Below are positions 25,103 through 33,492 of a stretch of 64,000 nt of DNA, piece by piece. The notes beneath the pieces are model-generated. The model was not told where the DNA came from, ran no database searches, and saw nothing but the letters and a program-made list of their open reading frames with translations. The stretch lies in contig JBOHWH010000135.1 of the NCBI GenBank assembly GCA_050736695.1, positions 72,156 through 136,155 on the forward strand, given 5' to 3'. Source of the stretch: JBARDN01 sp050736695. GTDB lineage: Bacteria > Desulfobacterota > Binatia > Binatales > Binataceae. The stretch's first letter is position 1, and the number at the start of each line of letters is the position of its first letter. The position numbers were made by a program, and so were the translations under genes.

Positions 25103-26083
25103 TCAGACCGCCGCGTCGCGCAGCGGCGCGGTAACCTGATCGTGCATCACATTGGAATCCGCTAGAGCCTCGTTACCGGCGCGCAAAATCGCAATCAGGT
25201 CCTGGTACATGCGCACTCCTGCCGCGATAAAAAACGCCGACGTCGCAAGGCTGATGCTCAACCACATCAGATTCAGCAGGATCACGATCGTCGAGACCAC
25301 GCCGGTCAACTGCGCAATCGGACCGAGCAGCAGGCTCACGATCACGAATGCGCCGATCGCCCACGAATTGTAGCCCGACCATACCGCCAGGAAGACCACG
25401 ACGCGCGACGCGACCCGATAGAACCGCTTGCGCATCAAATCGCGGCTGAACAGCAGCGCGTGAAAACTATTCTGGCCGTCGAAAACCAGCGCGTACTCTG
25501 CAAAATACAGCCACAGGTAAACGATTCCCGCTCCGACCAAAAGCGCCAGCCGCGCGATCGAGATGAGCACCGAGACGAATGGATAGTCGGTTCCGAGGTT
25601 GACTTCGAGCGCCAGCACCGCAACGAACGGCGCCAGCAACTGAAGGAACGCAATCCACAGATACGGAAGCGCGATTCGGGTGGCGTTGACGTAAACCGCA
25701 ATCGTTTCCCCGATTACGCTGCGCGCGCGTTCTCCGGTTTGAATCCGCTTCAACTCGACCAACACCACCAGCGACGCCACCAGCGAAATCAACGCACCCG
25801 TCGCGCGCATTGCGTAGATGAACCATTCGGGATACGGCGGCGGCAGCGCCGTGGCCGCAGGATGGTACGGCGCCTGCGTAAGGAAGTAGCCGACCGTAGT
25901 CCCGCCCGCGCCAAGCGAGCTTGCGAGACGATGCTGCAGGTTAAGCGCCTCAGGCAGCAGGCACATCGACGCCAGCACTATCAGCGGCGCGAGCACGACG
26001 GCAAGATTTATCCAGTTGCCGCGCAGGTCGTTTACCGCATTGGCCAGGTAGATGAAGCTGCTCTTGATTCGCTGCTGCGCCAT
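25103..26083 (-). CDS. multi-pass membrane protein, 326 aa, unknown
   Basis: An integral membrane protein with about six hydrophobic helices (NLAVVLAPLIVLASMCLLP, ATGALISLVASLVVLVEL, PYLWIAFLQLLAPFVAVLAL, ISIARLALLVGAGIVYLWLYF, FVIVSLLLGPIAQLTGVV, VILLNLMWLSISLATSAFFI). The arrangement recalls DUF-type glycerophosphoryl diester phosphodiesterase membrane domains, but I see no clear motif. The start is ATG 26083 and the stop at 25103 lies 8 bp from the convergent glutamate dehydrogenase stop. The function is unknown. Confidence 0.7.
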   Translation of the reverse strand: MAQQRIKSSFIYLANAVNDLRGNWINLAVVLAPLIVLASMCLLPEALNLQHRLASSLGAGGTTVGYFLTQAPYHPAATALPPPYPEWFIYAMRATGALISLVASLVVLVELKRIQTGERARSVIGETIAVYVNATRIALPYLWIAFLQLLAPFVAVLALEVNLGTDYPFVSVLISIARLALLVGAGIVYLWLYFAEYALVFDGQNSFHALLFSRDLMRKRFYRVASRVVVFLAVWSGYNSWAIGAFVIVSLLLGPIAQLTGVVSTIVILLNLMWLSISLATSAFFIAAGVRMYQDLIAILRAGNEALADSNVMHDQVTAPLRDAAV

Positions 26084-26251
26084 CGTGCGTAAGAACTTGT
26101 CATCGCGCTAGCGTCGAAACAAGTACGGACGCAATCGCGCGGTTGCAGCGCTGCAACTCGATGCTTGGCGATTGCCCGAAGCGGTCTGTTCCAGCTACGG
26201 TTGAAGGCGTTCGCGCGCTTTCAGCGCCGCCCAGTTTGATGGAGCATCGCG

Positions 26252-26503
26252 ATGCCCGATGACAATCGCAAAGCCGCACTCGAGCTTGAGGACAAAATGC
26301 TCCGCCGCCTGCGTTTCCTGGTCGATCTGACTTTCGCCACACTCGCGCAGGATCCCGATCTGACTCTCGAAGAGGGCTGGCAACACGTCATCGCGCTCAA
26401 GGGCGCGGCGGTCGCGATGTTTCCCGGCAAGGACGACACCTTCGATCTGATTTATCTGCCGCGTTTTTCGCGCCTGCTGGCAGAGCGCTTCCGCGCGAAC
26501 TGA
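26252..26503 (+). CDS. hypothetical protein, 83 aa
   Basis: A small soluble, helix-rich protein (MPDDNRKAALELEDKMLRRLRFLVDLT...) with a hydrophobic core and a closing YLPRFSRLLAERFRAN. The start ATG has GGAG eight bases upstream. It sits 14 bp before nagA on the same strand and could be its operon leader. I do not recognise a family. Protein-like composition and the ribosome binding site argue it is real. Confidence 0.6.
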   Translation: MPDDNRKAALELEDKMLRRLRFLVDLTFATLAQDPDLTLEEGWQHVIALKGAAVAMFPGKDDTFDLIYLPRFSRLLAERFRAN

Positions 26504-26517
26504 TCACCGCGATTCGT

Positions 26518-27645
26518 ATGATGAAGACTCTGAGCGGCGAGATTGCCCGCACTGACGGTTCCCTTACTCGCGGGCAGATCACCTTCTCGGAAAAGATCGT
26601 CGAGGTTCATGAAGGCCCCGCCGCCGGCAACGACTACATCTTGCCCGGGCTCATCGACTTGCAGGTCAATGGCTCGCACGGCATCGACGTGATGTCCGCC
26701 GACGCGGCCGCGCTGCGCACGCTCGGAGAAGAGCTCGCGCGCGAAGGCACCACGGCATGGCTGCCGGCGGCGGTGACCGCGCCAATCGAGCGAATCGAGC
26801 GCGCACATCTCGCGATTGCCGAGGCACTCGCGGCGGCAGCGGCGGACTCCGCCGCCGCGCGCGACTCCGCCGCGATTCTCGGGATGCATTTGGAAGGTCC
26901 CTTCATTTCCTCGCGGCGGCTCGGCGCGCATCCTCCGCTGAACCGCGAACCGCACGGCGATGAATTCGAACGCGCGTTCGCGATGCGCGCGCTTAAACTG
27001 ATCACGCTCGCACCCGAGTTGCCGGGCGCCCTCGATGCGATTCGCCGCCTTGTCGCACGCGGAGTCGCGGTCTCGATTGGGCATACCGACGCGACGCTGG
27101 AGGAAGCTCACGCCGGAATCGGGGCGGGTGCGCGAATGTTCACGCATCTGTACAACGCGATGCGCCCGCTCGGGCATCGCGACCCCGGCGTGATCGCGGC
27201 TGCGCTTGCGAAGTCGGAGGCGCGTCCCGCGATCATCCCCGACGGCGTGCATGTGCATCCGGAGATGCTGCGGCTGGCATACGTCGCCCGCGGCATGAAA
27301 GGACTCGTCATCACGTCCGACAAAGTTGCACTTGCGGGCACCGCACCCGACGCGGCGCTCGAGGTCGGGCGCGCACGCGCGAAAATCGATCGCGGCGCCG
27401 CGCGTCTGGCTGACGGCACTCTGGCCGGAAGCATCATTAGCATGCTCGACGGCGTGCGCCTAATGGTGCGCGAGGTTGGCGTGCCGGTTTCCGAGGCGAC
27501 GGTGATGGCCGCGACCAATCCTGCCGCGGTGGGCGGGTTCACGGATCGCGGACGGCTGGACCCTGGAACGCGCGCGGATTTGATCGTGCTCAACCGGGCG
27601 CTAGAGTTGAAGGCGGTGTTCATCGCGGGCCGCGAGCTCCGCTGA
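26518..27645 (+). CDS. nagA: N-acetylglucosamine-6-phosphate deacetylase NagA
   Basis: NagA removes acetate from GlcNAc-6-phosphate in amino-sugar and cell-wall recycling. The 375-residue protein has the amidohydrolase barrel landmarks: IDLQVNGSHGID (the Gln-x-Asn variant that E. coli NagA also has instead of His-x-His), metal Glu in GMHLEGPFIS, His in SIGHTDATLEEA, FTHLYNAMRPLGHRDPG, IPDGVHVHPEMLRLA, and the catalytic Asp in ITSDKVALAG. The closing NPAAVGGFTDRGRLDPGTRADLIVL is typical. The start is ATG 26518, with another ATG in the next codon. MaoC, a substrate-binding-type protein and anmK follow on the same strand; nagA and anmK point to peptidoglycan amino-sugar recycling. Confidence 0.93.
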   Translation: MMKTLSGEIARTDGSLTRGQITFSEKIVEVHEGPAAGNDYILPGLIDLQVNGSHGIDVMSADAAALRTLGEELAREGTTAWLPAAVTAPIERIERAHLAIAEALAAAAADSAAARDSAAILGMHLEGPFISSRRLGAHPPLNREPHGDEFERAFAMRALKLITLAPELPGALDAIRRLVARGVAVSIGHTDATLEEAHAGIGAGARMFTHLYNAMRPLGHRDPGVIAAALAKSEARPAIIPDGVHVHPEMLRLAYVARGMKGLVITSDKVALAGTAPDAALEVGRARAKIDRGAARLADGTLAGSIISMLDGVRLMVREVGVPVSEATVMAATNPAAVGGFTDRGRLDPGTRADLIVLNRALELKAVFIAGRELR

Positions 27646-27697
27646 ATCATCGCCACGCGCGAGCGCGGCAATCCCCCTGAGCGAACGGGAGCATCCG

Positions 27698-28549
27698 ATG
27701 CCCTTGAACAAGGCCTGCGTGGGCCGCAAGTACCCTCCGATCACGAACGAGGTCACGACCGATGCGATACTCGCGTACGCGCGCGCCTATAATGAAGACA
27801 ACCCCGCCTTCTTCGATGGGAACCGGCCGGGCGGAATCGTTGCGCCGCCGATGTTTGGCGTCGTCGTCACCTGGAACGCGTTGATGGGAGCGGTGATGGA
27901 TCCAGAGCTCGGCGCCGACCTCTTGCGCCTGGTGCATGGCGAACAGGACATGCGGTTCCTCGCGCCAATTCGACCGGGGGACAAGATCACCGCGCGCGCA
28001 AAAATTATTTCGATCGAACCCAAAGCGACCGGCGAAACGATGGCGATCGAACTCGGCGCCGACAATCAAAAAGGCGAGCCGGTCCAGAGGATTATGTTCG
28101 GCGTCTTTATCCGTGGCGGCAACCGGCGCGCCGCTGTTGCCGAGGCGCACGGAGTTGAAGCCGGGCGCAGAGTGCCGCTCTTCAGCGTCGCGCAAAAGAT
28201 CGATCCCGACCAAACCGCCCGCTACGCCGCGGCTTCGGGCGACAGAAATCCGATCCACGTTGACGAGAACGTCGCGAAAATGGCGGGTCTGCCGGGAATA
28301 ATCGTGCATGGGCTGTGCACGATGGCGTTTACGTCGAAGGTCGCGATCGACAAATTGTGCAGCGGAGACTCCGAACGCCTGAAACGTCTTGCAGTCCGGT
28401 TCTCGCGCCCGGTGCGGCCGAACGAAACGATCACAACCAAAGTCTGGAATGACGGCGAACGCGACGGCCGCAAGATTTTTGCTTTCGAGACTTTCAATGC
28501 CAACAACCAGGCTGTCATCAAGAGCGGTATCGCCGAAGTCGCGGCCTGA
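27698..28549 (+). CDS. MaoC-like double-hotdog dehydratase/thioesterase-type protein
   Basis: A 283-residue protein with two hotdog halves. The N-terminal half (1-140) is of the FAS1-dehydratase N-type (YARAYNEDNPAFF, RPGGIVAPPMFGVVV). The C-terminal half (150-283) is MaoC-like with the hydratase motif ASGDRNPIHVDENVAKMAGLPGIIVHGLCTMAF, in which Asp and His are the expected hydratase 2 catalytic pair. It should act on an enoyl- or 3-hydroxyacyl-CoA. Such proteins often sit with acyl-CoA degradation genes; here it lies between nagA and a substrate-binding protein, so the metabolic link is unclear. The start is ATG 27698 with a GGGAG ribosome binding site. Confidence 0.88.
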   Translation: MPLNKACVGRKYPPITNEVTTDAILAYARAYNEDNPAFFDGNRPGGIVAPPMFGVVVTWNALMGAVMDPELGADLLRLVHGEQDMRFLAPIRPGDKITARAKIISIEPKATGETMAIELGADNQKGEPVQRIMFGVFIRGGNRRAAVAEAHGVEAGRRVPLFSVAQKIDPDQTARYAAASGDRNPIHVDENVAKMAGLPGIIVHGLCTMAFTSKVAIDKLCSGDSERLKRLAVRFSRPVRPNETITTKVWNDGERDGRKIFAFETFNANNQAVIKSGIAEVAA

Positions 28550-28576
28550 CTCCCGGCGCGCGACGCAGCCATCACC

Positions 28577-29875
28577 GTGAAAATCACGCTCGGCCTGTCG
28601 CTCGCGCTAAGCGGAAGATACGCCCCGATGGGGCGGCAGGCCGAAGCCGCGCTGCGCCTGTTCGTCGCGGATACGAATGCGGGTGGCGGCGTGCGGCTTG
28701 GCAGAGCCGGTGCGGAAGTCGCGCTGGATTGTATCGACGATCAAAGCAATCCCGCGCGATGCGCCGAGATCTATCGCACGCTGGTAGCCGACAATCGCGC
28801 CGACCTCCTGCTCGGCCCGTACTCGAGCAATCTCGCGGCGCGTGCGGCTCCGATCGCCGAAACCGCTGCGCGCGTATTTATCAACCACGGCGGCGCCGCC
28901 GATTCACTCTACGATTGCGGCTATAAAATGATTGTCGGCGTCCCCTGTCCCGCGAGCGAATACCTGACCGGTTTTGTGCGGCTGGTCGCGTCGATGAAGT
29001 TCTGGCGCAAGCGAATGGCAATTATCGCAACCCGCACTCCTTTTGCGCGCGCCGTCGCCGGCGGAATCGAGCGCGCCGCAAAGGATCGCGTCGCGCGTCG
29101 CAAAGGAGTCCGCGTGCGGGTAAAATGGAACGGTAAATTCGATTCGATTCGCACCCCCGATACGCTGTTTCCCGCGCTGCGCCGAAACCGCGTGAACGCT
29201 CTGGTCAGCGTTGGCAGCTACGAGCACGACCTCGCCGTGATGCGCACCGCAACGATTGACCAGCGCCTCAACATTCCGGTACTCGCGTGCGTGGCCGCGG
29301 GAGTCGCGCGCTTTCGCGACGACCTTGGCGAAAGCGCCGAGGGAATCGTCGGTCCGAGCCAGTGGGAGCCGGACGCCCCCATCAGTCCCAGTCTCGGGCC
29401 GAAGCCGCGCGAGTTCGCGCAACGGATGCTCCGTGACGCGGGCGTGGCTCAACCCGACTATACTGCGGCGCAGGCGTATGCGGCCGCGATGCTTGCGGGG
29501 GCGGCGATCGAAGCGGCAGGATCGCTCGATCAAAATCGGATTCGCACCGCGTTCTCCGATCTGCGCGCGACGACGATGCTCGGCGAGTTTGCGATCGAAC
29601 CATCAAGCGGCCGGCAGATCGGGCATCGCCCGATGCTGGTGCAGTGGCACGGCGGGCACAAGGTCATAATCGAAGAGGAAGCGGGTGAAGACACCGGCAC
29701 GCTCGAAATTCCCGCCGGATGGCGGCTGATCGCGGCGGGAATCGAGAGGCTGCGATTGAATCGCGGTTCTGACGAAGACGAAACCAAGGGCGATAACGGC
29801 GATGAGCGCGCCGGCGAGAATGGAGACAAACCCGGGAAGGACCGCAGGCAAATCGATGAGCGCAAAAAAGACTGA
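28577..29875 (+). CDS. branched-chain amino-acid-type substrate-binding protein without signal peptide
   Basis: A 432-residue type I periplasmic-binding fold (Peripla_BP_6, Leu/Ile/Val or amide class): ITLGLSLALSGRYAPMGRQAEAALRLFV, DDQSNPARCAEIYRTLV, LLGPYSSNLAARAAPIAE, QAYAAAMLAGAAIEAAGSLD. Members of this class are normally exported, but the GTG start at 28577 goes straight into the first beta strand with no signal peptide or lipobox. Either export uses another start that I cannot see, or it acts as a cytoplasmic sensor. The last 35 residues are highly charged (Asp/Glu/Lys/Arg/Gly-rich), an unusual tail. No ABC permease is next to it. It overlaps anmK by 20 bp. Confidence 0.8.
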   Translation: MKITLGLSLALSGRYAPMGRQAEAALRLFVADTNAGGGVRLGRAGAEVALDCIDDQSNPARCAEIYRTLVADNRADLLLGPYSSNLAARAAPIAETAARVFINHGGAADSLYDCGYKMIVGVPCPASEYLTGFVRLVASMKFWRKRMAIIATRTPFARAVAGGIERAAKDRVARRKGVRVRVKWNGKFDSIRTPDTLFPALRRNRVNALVSVGSYEHDLAVMRTATIDQRLNIPVLACVAAGVARFRDDLGESAEGIVGPSQWEPDAPISPSLGPKPREFAQRMLRDAGVAQPDYTAAQAYAAAMLAGAAIEAAGSLDQNRIRTAFSDLRATTMLGEFAIEPSSGRQIGHRPMLVQWHGGHKVIIEEEAGEDTGTLEIPAGWRLIAAGIERLRLNRGSDEDETKGDNGDERAGENGDKPGKDRRQIDERKKD

Positions 29876-31064
29876 GCGCGAACAACACGGCGGAACTTTG
29901 GCGATCGGCCTGATGTCCGGGACCTCGCACGACGGCGTGAGCGCCGCGATCGTGAATATAAATGAGCGGATACGGCCGCCTGCGCGCGCGATTCATTTTC
30001 GGACCTATCCATACTCGGCTGGCTTTCGTGCGCGCCTGCTCGCCGCGACTGCCGGCACAGCGGTCGGTTCAGGCGAGCTATCGGCGCTCAATTTCGAGCT
30101 CGGACGCGCATTCGGCCGCGCCGCGATAGCGGTGGCGCGCGGCGCGCGAATCGCCCTCTCGCGAATCGACTTTATCGGATCGCACGGGCACACGTTTTTT
30201 CACCGGCCTCCGCGCCTCGCAGGACGCGGCGCAACCGCGTCGACGCTTCAGCTCGGCGAGTCGGCAGTGATCGCCGCGATGACCGGGCGCCCAGTCGTCG
30301 CCGATTTTCGTCCGATGGACATCGCTCTCGGCGGCGAGGGCGCTCCACTGGCGCCACAGGCCCATCTATGGCTCTTCGCCGACGCCAGGCGCGGCCGAGT
30401 GATTCAGAATATCGGCGGAATCGGCAACGCGACCTACATTCCGGCCGGAGCGCGGCTCGGAAATCCCAACTTGATCGCATTCGACACCGGGCCCGGCGTC
30501 GGACTCATCGACGCGCTCGTAAACCAGATGACGGGCGCGAAGATACGGATGGATCGCGGCGGAAAAATCGCGGCTAGAGGCCGCGCGAACGAGCCGATGC
30601 TGGCGGCGCTGATGCGCAATCATTATTTTCGCCGGCGTCCGCCAAAATCGACCGGACGCGAAGAATTCGGTCTGCCGTATCTTGCGGAGATTCGGAGCAC
30701 TGCGAAGACGATGAACGTGCGCGGCGACGATCTGCTGGCGACGGTCACAGCGCTGACCGCTCGATCGATCGCCGAATCCGTCCGCCGCTTTATCGCGCCG
30801 CGCGGACGCGTCGATCAACTCATTGCGACGGGCGGTGGCGCGCGCAATCCCACGCTGATCAAGATGCTCGCACGCGAGATGCCAAGCCTCGAGGTCACGA
30901 CCGCCTCGAAGGTCGGCGTTGACGGCGACTCGCTGGAGGCGGTTGCGTTCGCGATTCTCGGCTACCAGATGCTGCGCGGGCGGCAAGGAAATATCCCGAG
31001 CGTGACCGGCGCCAGCGCCCCGGCCATTCTCGGCAAACTCACGCTCCCTCCGCGCGTGTCGTAA
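29856..31064 (+). CDS. anmK: anhydro-N-acetylmuramic acid kinase AnmK
   Basis: AnmK phosphorylates and opens 1,6-anhydroMurNAc released from peptidoglycan, giving MurNAc-6-phosphate for recycling to GlcNAc-6-phosphate, the NagA substrate. The 402-residue protein has AIGLMSGTSHDGVSAAIV (phosphate loop), IGSHGHTFFH, ADFRPMDIALGGEGAPLAP, IQNIGGIGNATYIP, AFDTGPGVGLIDALV, TGGGARNPTLIKML and a closing GVDGDSLEAVAFAILG. All are typical. I chose ATG 29856; an ATG at 29802 is upstream within the previous gene. Presence of nagA 2.2 kb upstream on the same strand supports a recycling cluster. Confidence 0.93.
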   Translation: MSAKKTEREQHGGTLAIGLMSGTSHDGVSAAIVNINERIRPPARAIHFRTYPYSAGFRARLLAATAGTAVGSGELSALNFELGRAFGRAAIAVARGARIALSRIDFIGSHGHTFFHRPPRLAGRGATASTLQLGESAVIAAMTGRPVVADFRPMDIALGGEGAPLAPQAHLWLFADARRGRVIQNIGGIGNATYIPAGARLGNPNLIAFDTGPGVGLIDALVNQMTGAKIRMDRGGKIAARGRANEPMLAALMRNHYFRRRPPKSTGREEFGLPYLAEIRSTAKTMNVRGDDLLATVTALTARSIAESVRRFIAPRGRVDQLIATGGGARNPTLIKMLAREMPSLEVTTASKVGVDGDSLEAVAFAILGYQMLRGRQGNIPSVTGASAPAILGKLTLPPRVS

Positions 31065-31274
31065 TACCTGAGCGTTATCCGAAGTAAGCGACGACGATCA
31101 GCAGGTTACCGCGACAAATGCGAACAGCAGGACAACCCGGCTGAGACGATTCAACCGCCGTGCGCGTTCGAGGTACCCAGGCCGCCCCGTCACGTGCTCG
31201 GGTCGTCCACGCACAGTAGCGCGGCCATGATTGCGGCGAAGACGAGTCCGCAGCCTGCGACAATTTTTTCGGCT
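31065..31274. other. intergenic region between convergent anmK and MBL gene
   Basis: About 210 bp with no gene I can support. On the minus strand two short hydrophobic frames occur around 31100-31260, one ending where a GTG frame begins, but neither has a ribosome binding site or a proper start, so I left them out. No clear terminator is visible. Confidence 0.4.
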
Positions 31275-32558
31275 TCAAAAGCTGCGCTTGTCTTCCGGGG
31301 GAGCGCTGCCCGCCCTCTTGGCCGATTCGAGCGCGGTCGAATGGAAGATCCCGTGCGCCATCGTCGAGGTTTCCGCGTCCGCGCGCGCCTGATAGATCCT
31401 GGAGCGCGCCTCGTGCGCCGGTTTGTCGTCCGGCGCGGCGGCGACCGCCCAATCCGCAAGATGCGCTGCCAGCGCAAGATCGCCGGCACTCAATTTTTCG
31501 AGCGCACGCGCAACGACCTTGTCCACTCCGCCCGCCAGCGATGCGATCTCCCGCGCACGCGCGGCCTCGGTCGCGGGCTTCAGATGAGATGGCGTGCCGT
31601 CATACCATCCGCCCTCGAGCCGCCAGATGTTGCGCACGATAAACTCCGGATCGTCATAGACTGGCTGGAGATACGCTTTGCCGGCAAGATTCTCGGGCAC
31701 CTTGACCGAATGAATTACCTCATCAAGCGTCGCGCCGGCATTCATCATCGCAACTGCCTCATCGTAGAGGCTCTGCAGAAACTCCGCGGTGTCGTTCAGC
31801 ACGTGCCTGACCCGAAGCGCGCCGAAGACGGGATAGCCGTGGCCGGGCAACAGAACCTCGGCGCCGAGCTTCGCCATCGTGCGCAGCGCTTCCGCCCATT
31901 CGCGCGCGTAGCGCTGCGCTTTCTGCGGATTGCCGGCATTGGGCGCGGCCCAAATAATCAGATCGCCGGTGCATAGCACCTTGCGCTGTGGAATATAGAC
32001 CCAGCAGTGATCGTCGGTTTCACCGCGCGCGTGGTGGCATTCGAACTTGTGATCGCCGGCAACCACATTCAACTGATTATCGAAATAGGTATCGGGATAA
32101 ACATACTCGGCGGGAAACGTCGACGGACGGCTGAACTGCCGCGTGTTGATGACGTTGTTGTAGCCTTGGGTCCGCTTGTAGCGATCAAACCGCGCGGCCA
32201 CGCCTTTTTGTCCGACGATTCGCGGGCGCGCGAGATTGCGGCTGCGCGCTTCCTCCAGGATCGCGGGCGTGCCGCACGCATGATCGACATGGCCATGCGT
32301 ATAGATCGCGGTATTGACGCGATCAGGCGAGAATTTGCGCAGAAGCTCGAGCGTCGCCTTCTGATTGAAGTACGCGCCGGTGTCGATCATCACCAGCCCT
32401 TCGCGAGTCTTCACCGCCGTGACGTTCGCGAACCACCGGTAGAACATCACGCCGTCGGCGACCTCTTCGTACTCGCCGGTTGGCAACAGCGGGTGAAATT
32501 CGCGAGTGGTTATTTCGCCGTTGAAAAGTTTTTCAGCCTGATCTCTTATCGCGCCCAT
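31275..32558 (-). CDS. metallo-beta-lactamase-fold hydrolase, alkyl-sulfatase-like
   Basis: A 427-residue protein. The N-terminal MBL domain (about 1-250) has the zinc motif YTHGHVDHACG, LVMIDTG, HHARGETDDHCWV and CTGDLIIWAAPN. The C-terminal part (about 260-400) has HLADWAVAAAPDDKPAHEARSRIY, the pattern of the alkyl sulfatase dimerisation domain of SdsA1/BDS1-type type III sulfatases. The third (SCP2-like) domain of full sulfatases is missing, so it is a shorter relative; activity on alkyl sulfates is possible but unproven. The start is ATG 32558. It is separated by about 100 bp from the upstream hydrolase gene and may share its operon. Confidence 0.82.
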   Translation of the reverse strand: MGAIRDQAEKLFNGEITTREFHPLLPTGEYEEVADGVMFYRWFANVTAVKTREGLVMIDTGAYFNQKATLELLRKFSPDRVNTAIYTHGHVDHACGTPAILEEARSRNLARPRIVGQKGVAARFDRYKRTQGYNNVINTRQFSRPSTFPAEYVYPDTYFDNQLNVVAGDHKFECHHARGETDDHCWVYIPQRKVLCTGDLIIWAAPNAGNPQKAQRYAREWAEALRTMAKLGAEVLLPGHGYPVFGALRVRHVLNDTAEFLQSLYDEAVAMMNAGATLDEVIHSVKVPENLAGKAYLQPVYDDPEFIVRNIWRLEGGWYDGTPSHLKPATEAARAREIASLAGGVDKVVARALEKLSAGDLALAAHLADWAVAAAPDDKPAHEARSRIYQARADAETSTMAHGIFHSTALESAKRAGSAPPEDKRSF

Positions 32559-32660
32559 GGTAAAACTTCTGCTCCAGGATATAGGCGCGGATTATCCGCC
32601 GCATCCGCGAGCGCGTGCAACGGGGCTGCTTGCCGGGGCGATCGGTTGCGTGATCGGCGG

Positions 32661-33485
32661 CTAGCCGTCCTTGGGTTCGTTTTTCCATTCTTCAGGATAG
32701 AGCAGCAGTAGATCCTGACCGAGCGTTCGCACCAGAAAGCGCTGGGTCTCTCCGATCGCGCGCTCGAGCGCGCGCCCGCCAATCAGCCAGTGGCCGCGGC
32801 CCTGAACCAGCGCAAGTCTGGCGCCGAGCGATTTTGCGAGTGCTCCAGTCTGCGCAGCCGGCGCGAAGATATCCGACTCTCCCGCGACAATCAGGCGCGG
32901 CGCGGCAGTGGGAGAAAGCGCGACGTCGCCGCGCGCGATTGCGAGTGCGAGCTTCGCGCTCTCGGGCACGAGCGCGCGAATTATCGCGTCGCGCTGGAAC
33001 GGATCGGCGTCGGCGACGAATTCAAACAGGATGCGTCCGCGCGGGGGAGCGATTATTCCGCGGCGCCATACGAAAAATTTTGCGGCGAATCCGGAGACAA
33101 GTGCCGAGCGCAAACCCGGCACCAGCGGCGCCAGCGCGACTGCGGCTTTTACGTCCGGACGTTCGGCGAGTTTGAGCGCGGCCAGACCGCCGGCGCCGTG
33201 ACCGACGACGATCGCGCCACGGCCGAGAGCGTCTAGCGCTTCGCCGGCGAGCGCAATCAGATCGGCGAAAGAAAATTCCGCAAGCCGCGGAGTTTTGTCC
33301 GACCCGATCGCCGCGCGCAGATCGGGCGCGTAAACCTCCCATCCGATGGTGGCGAAATATCCGCGTACGACGCCCAGATGGCGCACGCTCGTGAAGAGCT
33401 CGGGAATCAGAACGATCGGCCACGCGAACTTGAGCGGTTCAGGCCGCTCGACCGCGCAAGGAAAGCGCCCGAGTTGTTCGTCCAC
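32661..33485 (-). CDS. alpha/beta hydrolase-fold protein lacking the nucleophile serine
   Basis: A 274-residue alpha/beta hydrolase-fold protein (VLIPELFTSVRHLG..., YAPDLRA, IVVGHGAGGLAALKLAE, IVAGESDIFAP, GRGHWLIGG). The nucleophile elbow that usually reads G-x-S-x-G is GHGAG here (residues 95-99), so Gly97 replaces the catalytic Ser. The acid (Asp in GESDIF) and His (GRGHW) positions look kept. The protein may be catalytically dead, or act as a binding partner or perhydrolase-like variant. It starts at GTG 33485, 7 bp after the FAD oxidoreductase stop, with a GAGG site, so the two are in one operon. Confidence 0.8.
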   Translation of the reverse strand: MDEQLGRFPCAVERPEPLKFAWPIVLIPELFTSVRHLGVVRGYFATIGWEVYAPDLRAAIGSDKTPRLAEFSFADLIALAGEALDALGRGAIVVGHGAGGLAALKLAERPDVKAAVALAPLVPGLRSALVSGFAAKFFVWRRGIIAPPRGRILFEFVADADPFQRDAIIRALVPESAKLALAIARGDVALSPTAAPRLIVAGESDIFAPAAQTGALAKSLGARLALVQGRGHWLIGGRALERAIGETQRFLVRTLGQDLLLLYPEEWKNEPKDG

Positions 33486-33492
33486 GCGGCCC

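Noticed and set aside
29603..29851. Minus-strand hydrophobic 82-aa frame antisense to the substrate-binding protein tail
   Set aside because: It starts with TTG, has no ribosome binding site, and the plus-strand gene covers it; kept only as a doubt about the tail.
31075..31274. Short hydrophobic minus-strand frames after the MBL gene, with a GTG overlapping a TGA
   Set aside because: No upstream start for the first frame and no ribosome binding site for the second; most likely chance in GC-rich DNA.
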